The notes beneath the pieces are model-generated. The model saw only the letters and a program-made list of their open reading frames with translations. It had not been told where the DNA came from and did not search any database. From contig KV748200.1 in the NCBI GenBank assembly GCA_001692895.1, positions 565,343 to 629,342 of the forward strand: DNA of 64,000 bases, written 5' to 3'. This DNA is from Cenococcum geophilum 1.58 (Eukaryota > Ascomycota > Dothideomycetes > Gloniales > Gloniaceae). A program made the translations under genes and the position numbers. Below, one piece after another: positions 12,722-23,733 of this stretch (position 1 is the first letter of the stretch; each line of letters begins with the position of its first letter).

Positions 12722-13719
12722 TATATTTTCTTTCTTGGTAATACCAATAATTATTTACTATTTACTATAACTAACGCTATTTTATAAACTCGTGTAGGAG
12801 AAACGTAAAAAAGCGTAAAAGCAATTACTGCGTTAAAGCTTTAAGAGCTTTATAAATATAACGCAAATCTTTAATATACTTCTTAGTTATCCTGTCTTCC
12901 TATAGGTTAAGGAGGACGGATTTAGGGAGGTATTTATTAGCGTATTATAATAAGCCTTATATATACAATAGCTTTTACCTATTTTCTTAGATTTAATAAG
13001 GTTCTATATATTAAAGTTCAGTATATTTAAATCCATAACCTTACTACTAGAAAGGTTAAACTTACGCTTAATTTTCGGAAAACATATTAAACAGGAAGTA
13101 AGATCTTAAAAATTTAAAAGCATACCTAATTTTAATAGCTTTATAGAAATCTAACCCTTTTTTCTTTACTTTAACTAAGAAGAACCCTAGCTTAATATAC
13201 CTACTCTTCTACTTAAATAGCTAGATATTTCAAAAGTTACGTTAAGTTACTTATTTAGACCATTTAATATATTTAACCAGCCAATAGTTAGTAAAAATGT
13301 TAAATTAGTAGGTTTTTTATTATTTTATAGAGAGTTTATTATTTTAATATTTTTCTAGGCCTCTAAAGTTTTTCTTTAGAATTTTTAATAAAAATTTGTT
13401 AATATTAGGGAAGATCCGCTTATTTATAGTGGTCACTCCTTTTAAAGGGGCAGCGTTTAGTATTTTTCTAGTAAAAAACGCTAGGGAATTCGGAAATTAT
13501 GTAGTTGGGGAGGCTAGAGCTTAGGGTTTAATTTTTTAACAATTATATGGTATCTTCTTGGTAGAAACGATAATCTAGTTAAATCTCGCGAGGATTATAT
13601 AAATCCTAAGGCTTAAAAAGGTACCTTATATCCTTATTATGGAAGATTTTATAATTATGCTTAATATATAGTTTTATTAGAATATCTTTATTTAATATAG
13701 CTTTATATATATATTTAAC
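12722..13719. other. AT-rich sequence right of Gypsy-1
   Basis: The first ~600 bases carry the continuation of the interrupted plus-strand frame described above. From about 13320 to 13719 I see only AT-rich sequence with no recognisable gene or repeat. Confidence 0.4.
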
Positions 13720-14060
13720 GGGCCGTCGAAAACGGACTCTGCACCTATACGTGGTGACGGCTACGAACCTAAGTCTTCGAAGTTCAGACTCAGAGCCAAC
13801 GCAGAGACGTCGCACAGCGTGCGATACGACCTAGTGGTGGTGGTTATAGGTATCGGAGGTCCGGGTTAGGCTTGGCATAACCTTAGGTTACGCACAACCC
13901 CCTAAGGTCCGCGACATATCGTCTAAATATCACCCCCCCCCTTTAGTGGTGGCCCCTACTTTTTGGACGCGTTTTTAAGGCCTAGGTTAGTACTAGGTTA
14001 GTATAGAGGGCCTCTGCGCGTTTTCGACCTCACCGTCGCCTTAACAATACATTTTCCAAC
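13720..14060. other. GC-rich island upstream of the Crypton gene
   Basis: This is markedly GC-richer than its surroundings, with many intact CpG and CpA dinucleotides. It includes a run CACCCCCCCCC near 13930 and short repeats such as CCTAGGTTAGTACTAGGTTAGTA near 13981. It sits directly before the recombinase gene and is probably its 5' noncoding part or promoter. It either escaped RIP or is single-copy in the genome. No protein is supported here; an ORF from 13815 to 13606 crosses the boundary with no family features. Confidence 0.5.
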
Positions 14061-14242
14061 CCTCTCCTATCCTCATGCCCGCGCTAGCTCGCGTAGGGCT
14101 TCTAATTTTATATAGAAAGGCCTACTATAATTCTAATTATATAATATAGAGCCCTCTTCTTCTTCTCCTTTAATATTTACGCGTTCGGTGACTTTATTTA
14201 CCCACACCGCGCTTACGCGTCTCCCCCTTACCTCTTACAGAT

Positions 14243-17200
14243 ATGGAATCCTTTAAGAATCTCCTTACCCTACGGTCTACTTTACGGTCAATAGAAGCCC
14301 CCCTAGGCCCCTTACCCTATAGCCTCCAGAGCGAATTTAAGGCCCAAACAGTACGGCTATAGAATATTCATAAGGCCTAGCGCTTAAAGAATACTATAAG
14401 GGCGTATAAGCCAAAGCAAAAAGAGTGGGAAGACTGGTGCGCAAGACTAGAAGGCAATACGGACGGCGCCCAGGTAACAGAAGATAAGCTTTGCTTATTT
14501 TTAGAGCAGTAAGTCGTTAACTAAGAATTACAGGCCGCTGGCTATTAAAAACGGAAGTTAAAACAGAAAGAGATGTAGAAAGATAACAAGCAGGCGAAGA
14601 AGAGGTAGAAGACAGCCAGCTGGCCAAAAGGGCAGCTAGGGGGGAGGGCAGCCATAGGGGTAGTTATAGGGGCAGCTATAGCCGCAGAGGAAGCTATAAA
14701 GGACGAAGAGGAGATATGGGATAAGGACGCCCTAGACGCCCTATTTAACAAGACGGTCCGATACTTAGTTATAAATGGCTATATCTTTACTATTACCGAG
14801 CTTTACGCGTAGTAGTTAGAAGGTAAGGCCTTATAGCCGCTACGGGGGGCGAAGCTCTCGGCGATACTAGACAGTATCCACTATAATAAGGACCGTATTT
14901 AACGCGTTAACTTTATTAATTAGGGCCTATTTATAATTACTAGCGGCTACAACGTTAAAGGGCTTAAAAAGGCAATTACTTGGTACTAGGAGACGGGCTC
15001 TAAGATGCTGGGTTTAGTTAAGTCTTACCTTTAAACTGCGGCTAAGCATTTATTAGGTTTATATCCGGTCTATACAGCTACCGTTTTCTAACCCGTTCGT
15101 TAGGCTATAGTACCGTTACCTAGGGTAAAAGTAGATGGGATATTTAGCTTACTAACCTTATCCTTATTAAACTAGAGAATAAAGGGCCTAAACTAGACAA
15201 GTTAGCGCTGTATATAATTATATTAATAATATAGGGGAAGCAGAATTAACACGGCAAGGTTAAGTATATAGGCTATATACGCAATACTAACCCTATCCTC
15301 TACCCTCTTTCCGTAATAGCCTTTTACTTCTTTAACCGCTAGGGTAAGGACGGCGCTAAGAGCTTCCTATCCTTTTGGCAGCTAGAGGACTACTATAACC
15401 TATATATCTTCCCTAGTAGCATTAAAGTACTGTAATAGCCGTTAAGCTATTATACACAGTTTAAATAGAATAAGAAGATATTCTAGGGGGTAGGAATTTA
15501 CTTAAAGGAGAAGACCTATAGCGCCTATAAGCAGAGCGTCCAGCATGCCGAGCTTAGCGGCGTTAAGAAGATCTAAATTAAACAGGCCGGACGCTGGAAT
15601 ACGGACGCGATAATAGGAGCCTACCTTAGCTATCTACGTCAGGAAAAAATTTAGCAGCATTTTGCCAGCATTTTTAGCATTTCGCAGCATTTTATAGCAT
15701 TTAAAACAGACCATACGCATTAAGCAGCATCTAGGCAGCTATATATATATATTATATATATAAATTTTATTTTTAGATAGATAATTGGATATAGTATATT
15801 ATATAATAATTTTTTTNNNAANTNNNTNNNAANTNNNNNNNNNNNNNNNNNNNNNNNNNNNNNNNNNNNNNNNNNNNNNNNNNNNNNNNNNNNNNNNNNN
15901 NNNNNNNNANTTNNNANNNANTTNNNAAAAAAATTATTATATAATATACTATATCCAATTATCTATCTAAAAATAAAATTTATATATATAATATATATAT
16001 ATAGCTGCCTAGATGCTGCTTAATGCGTATGGTCTGTTTTAAATGCTATAAAATGCTGCGAAATGCTAAAAATGCTGGCAAAATGCTGCTAAATTTTTTC
16101 CTGACTTACCCCGTATGTTTATACGGTTAATTACCGGCTTCCTAAAGGAGGAAAAGGGCTACTTTCTTCCCCGCGCGCGAGAGGTGCCGAAGGAGGCCCT
16201 TTGCTTAAAGATATGGCCTGAGACTAACGTCTAGCTAAAACGCATAGAGACCTACCACCTAGAGAGGGCCAATAATAAGGTCGTACGGCTTAACCTTATA
16301 GGCTTAGGATTTTTACGCCTCCTCTATATACTTAGGGTAATCCTATTATAGGACTCAGTAATCCTATATAAGTAGTTCCCGCTCTACCCCCTATAAAAGG
16401 ACTCCCTCTTTAGCTATAAGGAGTACTAGAGGTTTGCCACGTAGGTAGAAAGCTTGCTAGCTAGCGTAGTTACGCTAAATAAGATAATAATGCGGAAATA
16501 CTGGCCCGCCTATAAGGCCGTAGCTAAGCTAAGATATAAGGCCGCGATCTTAGAAATAAAGGGGGTTTAATTACGCGTATAGATAATCTTAGAACGCCTT
16601 AGCGAAATGGAAAGATTATTAGCATTATTCGCACCTATATAGATCTAGTAAGGGAAGACGGGTATCTAGATAGGGCCTACGGAGTCCGTACGGCCGTCTT
16701 TAGACGGCCCCGTACCCTTGCCTTTGCCCGTACCCGTACCCGTACCTATACCCGCGTCCGTTCCTAAACGCGTCAACAGCTAAATTCCGTCTTTAGATAA
16801 ACCCTCTCCCGTATATACGACCCCTAGGGAGATACTAAGGGGTCCTTAACTGTCTACTGCCGTAGAGCCTGCTCAGCCGTCTACCATAACGTCTACTATA
16901 CCCCCGTAGCAGCTGCCGTAAGCTTCTACTATACCCCCGCCGTAGCTGCCGCAAGCTAACACTTAACCTCTCCTATTTATCCTTAACCTATAGGCACCGC
17001 TAAGAAAATATAAGATGCTTTAAGGCGGTAATTCGGTGTTCTAGCTTTGGGCTGAGTGGACTTTAGGGCTAGCGGGTAGGCCGTCAATTAAAGCTCTTAA
17101 TCGCTGCTAGGGGGCGCGCTGGCGGGTCGACGGCGAGGCTATATTCTATAGCCGTCGCCGTAGGATAATTAAGGATATAAGACGGCGCGTAGAAGACGGT

Positions 17201-17287
17201 ACGGTAAGAGATAAGAGATAGGCTATTAACCAGCTGGAACAGCTACGGGGCCAGCATTCTTTAGATTGGCTTTGTAAGAATATCTAA
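14243..17287 (+). pseudogene. Crypton-like tyrosine recombinase, Ndc10/GCR1_C type
   Basis: Crypton transposons move with a tyrosine recombinase, and fungal forms end in a GCR1_C DNA-binding domain. The frame starts at ATG 14243 (MESFKNLLTL) and reads an N-terminal DNA-binding region with coiled, Lys/Gln-rich sequence (about 14500-14620). The Ndc10-like catalytic core follows, with GYIRNTNPILYPLSVIAF near 15265 and QAGRWNTDAIIGAYLSYL just before the MITE at 15637. After the MITE it resumes with PRMFIRLITGFLKEEKGYF, so one TA copy plus the MITE interrupt an LSYLPRMF motif. A Pro-rich linker (about 16700-16960) precedes the GCR1_C domain: LWAEWTLGLAGRPSIKALN, then GARWRVDG and YSRRRR (about 17045-17165). 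The frame ends at TAA 17287. Stops fall at CAG/CAA-type Gln sites, and there is one frame change near 15060-15150. Crypton termini were not found. Confidence 0.8.
15637..16106. mobile_element. Palindromic MITE inside the Crypton gene
   Basis: The two arms are near-perfect inverted repeats starting CGTCAGGAAAAAATTTAGC on the left and AGTCAGGAAAAAATTTAGC on the reverse strand of the right. They continue inward through repeated GCAGCATTTT-like units and a long AT tract to an N gap at 15817-15927. TA at 15635-15636 and at 16107-16108 is the target duplication; deleting the element and one TA restores the recombinase motif LSYLPRMF. A TA duplication and inverted repeats suggest a Tc1/mariner-type or similar non-autonomous element. 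The N gap is mirror-symmetric, as expected when a palindrome defeats assembly, so the true length is unknown. Confidence 0.85.
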
Positions 17288-17298
17288 ATAGTTATTTT

Positions 17299-17513
17299 AC
17301 TGCAGTAATTAAGACGCCTCAATGTACAACTGCACCAGTGACTGAGACGCCTTAATGTATGACTACACTGCAGCAACCGAGACGCCTTGATATAGGACTA
17401 TAGTGACCAAGACGCCTTAATATAGGACCGCAGTGACCATAGTGCAGTCCTATATTGAGACGTCTCGGTCACTAGAGTATAGTCCTACGTTAAGGTGTCT
17501 TGGTTACTGCAGT
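17299..17513. repeat. Foldback repeat with GAGACGCCTTAATATAGGAC units
   Basis: About five direct copies of a 30-38-bp unit (core GAGACGCCTTAATATAGGAC) are followed by two inverted copies ending GTCTTGGTTACTGCAGTGC. The outer ends (ACTGCAGTAATTAAGACGCC and the reverse of the right end) are inverted repeats of each other. It could be a small MITE or the structured 3' end of the Crypton. No target duplication was clear. Confidence 0.7.
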
Positions 17514-17519
17514 GCAAGT

Positions 17520-17760
17520 GTTTTAAATTTAGAGTAACATTACGCGACCGCCCAGAAGTACCGATCAAACTTAAATTATGTACCTTTTCGCCCAAATTCG
17601 CGTGCGAGGGTACTCGGGGGCGGTCGCTGCGCGACCTCGTGCGGGGTTCGGGGGCGTTATCAGCAGGGGTGGCCCTAACCTCGTATTAACCCGGGTCGTA
17701 ACCGCGCCAAATGACCCCCCCAGATATGTGATAGATATAATAACCCCCTATCCTTTAATT
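17520..17760. other. GC-rich island downstream of the Crypton gene
   Basis: A GC-rich block (for example GCGAGGGTACTCGGGGGCGG) contrasts with the AT-rich surroundings and mirrors the island before the gene. Two short overlapping ORFs here have no family features and are probably chance products of high GC. The next 77 bases up to Gypsy-2 hold nothing recognisable. Confidence 0.45.
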
Positions 17761-17837
17761 TTTATAAAACTTTAGTTATATTTATTACTTAATAATTAGC
17801 TATAGCTTATAGTATATAAAGGCCTCTTTACCTATAC

Positions 17838-18207
17838 TGTCACGGAGTGAGCACAAGCGGTGATAATATATAGCGAAGTAGGTATTATTAAGCTATATAC
17901 ATGAACTGCGTAATGAAGTTAAAACGTTGCGTAAGGAAAGAAGGTAGGAAAACGGGAAGAAAGGGCATATATCGTTAACTTAGTTGCTTAGTTAATACGT
18001 ATATAGGCAGAATAGGGTTCAAGTTATGGTCCTAGCAGAACTTGGCAGAATTTAGTAGAACTTAGCAGAATATAGCAAAATGCCGTAAATTGCCGTTAGA
18101 TTGCCATTAGATTACCATTAGATTACTATTTTATAGTTAGTCTCTAATTGCTAAGTTAGTGGAAACAGGTAGACGTATATAAGGTGTTATAGGGGTGTCC
18201 CGTGATA
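17838..18207 (-). repeat. Gypsy-2 left (3') LTR
   Basis: This 370-bp LTR contains short internal repeats of the type AGCAGAACTTGGCAGAAT and GCCGTTAGATT. It has one 20-bp repeat unit more than the right copy and more C-to-T changes. Confidence 0.95.
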
Positions 18208-18224
18208 GTACCCCCCCTTTAAAC
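18208..18224 (-). other. Gypsy-2 polypurine tract
   Basis: The minus strand reads TTTAAAGGGGGGGTAC immediately before the 3' LTR. This is a classic plus-strand primer site and fixes minus-strand orientation. Confidence 0.8.
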
Positions 18225-18259
18225 TTAAGCTTCTGTGAGATGGGGCTGTGGTAGTTCTG

Positions 18260-21200
18260 GGTAGAGTTTATAAAAGTCTTCTGTAGCTTATATAAGTCCT
18301 ATAGAGTTAATGGGTTCCTATAAGGACTTAGTAAAGCCTCTCCATTTTATAAGATATATATATTAGCGTTTCTATTTATCGTACTTAATATCGTTAATTC
18401 TTTTAATAAAGTACTCGTTCTCACCATCCACTTTAACTAGTGGGGGAGGGTCTTATATCTGTTTAGGCAGGGCATCTAATATGGGGGTAGTAGGGCGGAG
18501 GACTAATATATGGAATACGGGGTGGATTTTAACCGTATTAGGGAGCTTCAGTTAGTAGGTATAAGAAGAGATAACCTTTTTAACCTTATAAGGGCCAGCG
18601 TTCTTCTAATTAAGTTTCTTAGTAGGTTGTTTTGTATTCAGATTTCTTATATCTAGTCAGACGAAATTGCTAATTTAGTAGGCCGGTACTGGGGTTTGTT
18701 TCTTATTTACTGCGGCTTTATAAACAGATTAAGCCTATATTATCTCATTAGTAAGGAACTGTTATAGTTCCTCTATCTTCTCTACGAATTTATTTACTTC
18801 TGCGACTTATAAGGCGTAATAAGTAGGGTAAGGAACATTACTAAAGGGTTTAAAACCTATTTGTGGGTGCTGGCCGTAATTGGCTAGGAATGGGGAGACT
18901 TTCGTGGTTTCCGAGACGGAATTATTTATAGTAAACTCGGTAAATGCGAGCTAGTTAATCCAGTCATCCTATAAATACGACGTGTATATCCAAATATACT
19001 ATTCTATTATAGCATTTACACGTTCCATTTAGCTATCCGTTTCTAGGTAATACGCGGTAAATAATAGTGCTTTAATACAGAGTTAAGTAGTTAGTTCTTT
19101 CTAGAATGCTAAGATAAACTAGCTACCTCTATCGGAGATAATTGTTTTAGGGAGTCTGTAGAGTTTCTATATATAATCTAGGAATAGTTAGGCGATAGTA
19201 GGCGTTAATATATTAGGGCAGGCGATTAAGTATTTTATTTTAGATAGTCGGTTTATAACTACTATAATATTTATACAGCCTCTACTATTAGGAAGGTTAA
19301 TAATAAAGTTAATTAAGATATCCTTCTATCTTCGGTCCGGAATAGGCAGCGGCTTTAAAAGACCGTTATACGTCTTATGCGAGGCTTTAGCTCGTCAGTA
19401 GGTATGGCAGCTAAAGATATACCTTTGTGTTATATTGTGTATATTTGGCTAATAATACTCCCGTTAGAGTAGTTCTAGGGTCTTTCCTTAGCCTAGGTGG
19501 CCGGCGATAGGTAGATTATATACATATTTAAGGAGTTTAAGCTTAAGCTTATCGTAATTAGGGACAACTAGATGGTTTTGGTAATATAAGCGGTTTCTAT
19601 AGGCTTTACATTTACTTAGAGAAATCTTTTTAGAGCGTCTAATGCTATCTTATATTAGCTTAAGCGTCTCTTAAATAAACTTATTATTTAGGTATTTATT
19701 AACTATAATCTATTTAATTAATCAATTAGTTATTTTAAGGACGTGTACCGTAAGATCTTTAGTAGGAGGGTTAAATAGTTTAGGGTAAAGTAGGGTCTAA
19801 TTTCGGTAAGAGCGCGCTTTTTCTAGGGCTGGCGCGTCTTGCGAGTGTTGGGTTAAGGTATTAGGCTTCTAACCTTAGACGCCTAGGCGGTATATAATTA
19901 AGAATTAGAAATAAGACAGATATTTTAACTAGCGGGCCTAATAATAACTTAGCTATTTTATAGTTATAAAGTACTATAGGTTCTTATAGTTACTAAGGAC
20001 CTTAATTAGAAATCTAGCGCCTTCTAGTTTAGGTCGCTATTATTTAAAACACCTAATAATAGCTAACAATTCCTTATTATAGATCTTATAGTTATATTCG
20101 GCTAGGCTTAGTTATTTTAAGAAGTATACTATAGGGTATAATACTCCATCCTCGTTATATTAAGATAGGATGCCTCTAGTGACGTAGTTAGATAAGTTGG
20201 CTTTTATAACACTTATTTGGTTTAGGTTAAAGTATTAGAGTATAGGCGTAGTAGTAAATATAACCTTTAGATAGGCAAAGGCCTTTTTATATTCCTTATT
20301 AAAAACAAAGACTTTATCCTTTTAGGTTAGAGCTATAAGGGGTAAAACTAGGGCGGAGAAGTTATTAATAAACTGTTAGTAGAAATTAGCAAATCCTATA
20401 AAGGCTCTTACGTCCTTAACGTTCTTAGGTTCTTACTAGTTTATAATTACTTTGACTTTCTTTAGGTCCATTTATATACCGTTTATAGAAATAAGGAGTC
20501 TAAGGTATAGGACTTCCATTTTATAGAACTCGTATTTATCTATATCCAATTATAAACTAGCTCCGTGTAGGGCTTATAGGATAAGGTCAACGTATTTCCG
20601 ATATTTGGTTAGGTTATTACTATATATTAGGATGTCGTTAATATAAGCAGTACAGAAGATGTCTAGGTAGGGGTGTAGGGTGTCGTTTATATAATGTTAA
20701 AACGAGCTTAGGGCGTTTGCGAGGCTGAAGGGTATTACTAAGTACTTAAATAGTCTATATTGGGTACGAAATATAGTAAGCCATTTGTCCCCTTTTGCAA
20801 TGCGGAGACGGTTAAATGCAGAAATAATATTAAGCTTTGTGTAGTAACAAGCCTTATTTAGTTAGTTTAGCGTCTCTTATATTAACGGGATTGGATATCG
20901 GTTCTTAACGGTAATAGTGTTAAGAGCTTAGTAGTCTATATAGAAGCGCAGACCGCTACTAGGTTTCTTAACGAAGATTACTAATACGGCTATAGGCGAC
21001 AAGCTTACTCTAATAAATCCTTTACTTAGGTTTTCGTCTAAATACTTTTATAGCACTTGGAGTTTATTTTAAGATATCCTGTATAAGGGTCTAAATCCAG
21101 GCTGCTTTCCTTCTTTAAGTATAATCTTATAGTTGTATAGTTGGTGTTCTAGTAGCTTATCGGCTTTCTTTTATAAGAATGCATCTAGGTAATAATAATA

Positions 21201-23342
21201 CTCTATTAGTACCTTTGTGGCAGGGTTAGTGTGCTTCTTTAGTGCTAAGGCCTTTTTAATATCGGCTATTGTAACAGCGAAGATTATATATTTAGGTTTC
21301 TTAGTAAGTTATACTAGTGGGGTAGCTCTAATTATATAGATATCTAGGGTACTAAGCTCGCTTGGATTGTCTATAGTTTCTTATTTAGGTTTAGGTTCGG
21401 TATTAGGTATAGAGTTAGTATTAGATTTGGGTTCGGGTTCTTTAAGAATCCTTTTTATAGTGGAATACTAGTCCTTCTAGTATTTTCGTATATAGAGCTT
21501 AAGCTTTTACTTAGCTTAGGGTGGTGTAGTGCTTAGGGCTAATTCGTGGAGTTCGGTGGAATTCCCGGGTTGGTGGAATCTGGTAGATTCCTTAGGCGTA
21601 GGGTGGACATTGGTAGAAATCTTAGGCTGGTAGATCTTAGCGGATTTCCTAGATTTTAGTTTAGGGTTAAGGCGGTATGTTATATAACACTTCTACTTAT
21701 AATAGGAGGCAGTAAATAGAAGCTTAAGGTTATTTTAATTAATAGTTACCTTATATAGCTTTATCTAGGGTTATTTAAGGATTACTAGGTAACCTAGGGT
21801 AGTAATAAAAAGCTTAATTAGTTCTTTATGGTTTAGGTATTAAAGTCTTAGGGCTACTACGTAGGTAATACGGCCTAAGATAGTATGTTTGCTATTAAAT
21901 CTAAATACGTTAATATGCCGGTTAAGGGGGGTTAAGGTAAAACTATTATTTTACATAAAGATCCTGTTAATAAATCCTATACCGCTAGCTCCTATATTAA
22001 TTAGGATTTAAGCGTTAGCCTTTTAACTATTCTACTAAAGGCAGTAGTTGATAGTTATGCTATAGTCCCAAGAGTCGGAGTTCGTGACGTTAAATGCGTT
22101 TAACGAGATCCTATGGCAGAGCTGTCCCGGAGAGCAACTTAGCTCTAGAACCTTTCTTTTAGAGGCGATCGGGGCGGGGTTCTTATAGGACGTCAGTTGG
22201 AGCTTCGTCCTTATAAGTGGTACTTATTAGACGTAGGGCTGGAACTAGATAAAGATTAGGGACAGTAACCGGAAGATTAATATAGTAAACGGCTGCCAGT
22301 GCTGGCTGTTCGTAAATCGTTTTAGGGTATAGGGACGGAGTAGTAGTTTAAGAGGTAGGAGCCACTTCCACATTTAAAGTAGAGGCCTAGCTTAATGCGT
22401 TATTCTTATTTAGAGGACCCTAATAGGGCGTATCCTAGGGTCCCAGTATTAATATCTATAGCGTTAGGGTGCTTAGGTTAAGACGATAACTTAATAGGCG
22501 TTTATGGGGTTATTGTATTATACTAATAAACGGGCTTTAGTATGAGGTGTAGTATATCGTTATACCGTTTATTAATAACGTTTACGTAGGCGTTAAGAGT
22601 TTCCGGGAGGTCTACGCCTATTAGGGAGGTTTTTAGTTTAGGGCTTAGGAATTTAATAAGGCTATTAATTAGTGCGGAGTTATTCCAGCCTATTTCCTTT
22701 ACATAGCAGTTAAATTCGGAGAAGTATACTAGGAAACTTTTCTTTTCTTAAGTTATTTAGTTTATCTTTCTTTAAGCGGTAGCTTAGCGGTTTGGGTTAC
22801 TATATATAGCTTTAAGAAGTGTAACTAGGCTTTATACTAAGTTTAGTTGGAGAGGTTTAATAAGGTTAGCTGCGTCTCCTTCTAGTTAACTTAGAGCGTA
22901 ATAGAGTTAGTTAGCTTTGGTTAGGTAGCAGTTAGCATTACTAGTTAGCTTATTCTTAAGCCGGCTTAAGAATAACTGAAGCTTTTATTGTTTACCGGTA
23001 AATACTAGGGGGTCTAGTAGTTTCTCGGATTGTTTTGGTGCGGTAGTCGGCTCTATAGGGTGAGTAACTACTAATTCGGGGCTTGCGTTCCGCGTATTCA
23101 TCTCTAGAGATAGCGTTTAGTCTTGGGGGCCTTAATATAGGCATCTTAAGGATGCGGACTTCTTCTTAAAGTGCTTTAATTAATTATTATTATCGTGCTT
23201 CTTGTTCGGCTTGCTATTAAGTTAAAGTAGCTTGGTACTATATAAAGGCGTCCATAAAGGACTTTTATATACCTGCTAATTATTCTTAGAGTGCGGCTAT
23301 AATAGCGTCGGCCGTTATGGGGGCTTTAGGGTCATTCTGCAT
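18260..23342 (-). pseudogene. Gypsy-2 gag-pol remnant
   Basis: The frame starts at ATG 23342 (MQNDPKAPITADAIIAAL), 37 bases inside the 5' LTR, with a Gln-rich gag amino end. The protease motif is LINIGASGIGFIN (about 22010-21955; the usual D(T/S)GAS is now NIGAS). RT has [13 protein letters not shown] (about 20975-20925) and the YIDD box changed to TAYINDILIYS (about 20652-20620). RNase H has ILSQYNEDGV (Q restored) and [10 protein letters not shown] (about 20180-20050). The integrase zinc-binding end and PLPIPDRRWKDI lie near 19400-19320, and IISDRGSQFILAF near 19130. A chromodomain-type C-terminus is present at about 18620-18290 (HPVFHILVLRP, ENEYFIKRINDIKYDK). RIP stops and D-to-N changes show that it is inactive. 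Gag has no clear zinc knuckle. Confidence 0.9.
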
Positions 23343-23378
23343 TTTTGGAGGGTGGTATAAGTTTTTAACGTAACATAG

Positions 23379-23728
23379 TGTTACAAAGTAAGCATAAGCG
23401 GTAATAATATATAGCGAAGTAGGTATTATTAAGCTATATATATGAACTGCGTGATAAAGTTAAGACCTTGCGTAAGGAAAGAAGGTAGGAAAACGGGAAG
23501 AAAGGGTATATATTGTTAACTTAGTTGCTTAGTTAATACGTGTATAGGCAGAATAGGGTTCAGGTCGTGGTCCTAGCAGAACTTGGCAGAATATAGCAGA
23601 ATGCCGTAGATTGCCGTTAGATTGCCATTAGATTGCTGTTAGATTGCCATTTCGCGGTTGGTCTCTAATTGCTAAGTCGGTGGAAACAGGTGGACGTGTA
23701 TAAGGTGTCATGGGGGTGTCCCGTGACA
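23379..23728 (-). repeat. Gypsy-2 right (5') LTR
   Basis: This 350-bp LTR keeps several C and G positions that are T or A in the left copy (for example GTCCCGTGACA at its end). It is therefore closer to the original sequence. Confidence 0.95.
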
Positions 23729-23733
23729 TATAC

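Larger units (their letters stand above)
5153..13320 (+). pseudogene. Unidentified decayed gene split by Gypsy-1
   Basis: An open frame starting at an ATG near 5153 is recognisable before Gypsy-1 as Lys-rich peptides broken by TAA/TAG. When Gypsy-1 and one AAAGG copy are removed, a frame entering from before the insertion continues after it as VYINKR|YIFFLGN and stays readable to about 13320, again with TAA/TAG stops only. Peptides such as IQIHNLTTRKVKLTLNF (with Q restored by inference at a TAA) are conserved-looking, but I do not recognise the family. This was probably a coding gene, possibly part of an older transposon, before Gypsy-1 landed. The first half may use more than one frame. Confidence 0.35.
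17838..23728 (-). mobile_element. Gypsy-2: complete chromovirus LTR retrotransposon
   Basis: LTRs at 17838-18207 and 23379-23728 bound a 5,891-bp element flanked by a perfect TATAC duplication (17833-17837 and 23729-23733). The LTRs start TGTCAC/TGTTAC and end GTGATA/GTGACA. The coding order on the minus strand is gag, protease, RT, RNase H, integrase, chromodomain region. A polypurine tract beside the left LTR confirms orientation. The right LTR is less mutated than the left one, which also has an extra 20-bp unit. Confidence 0.95.

Noticed and set aside
14545..14751. 68-codon minus-strand Ser/Ala-rich ORF
   Set aside because: It is antisense to the Lys/Ala-rich part of the Crypton recombinase.
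15773..15970. Mirror-image 61-codon ORFs on both strands
   Set aside because: They are made of the palindrome arms and the N gap.
17495..17775. Two overlapping plus-strand ORFs in the GC island
   Set aside because: No family motif, no start context, and the open frames are explained by local high GC.
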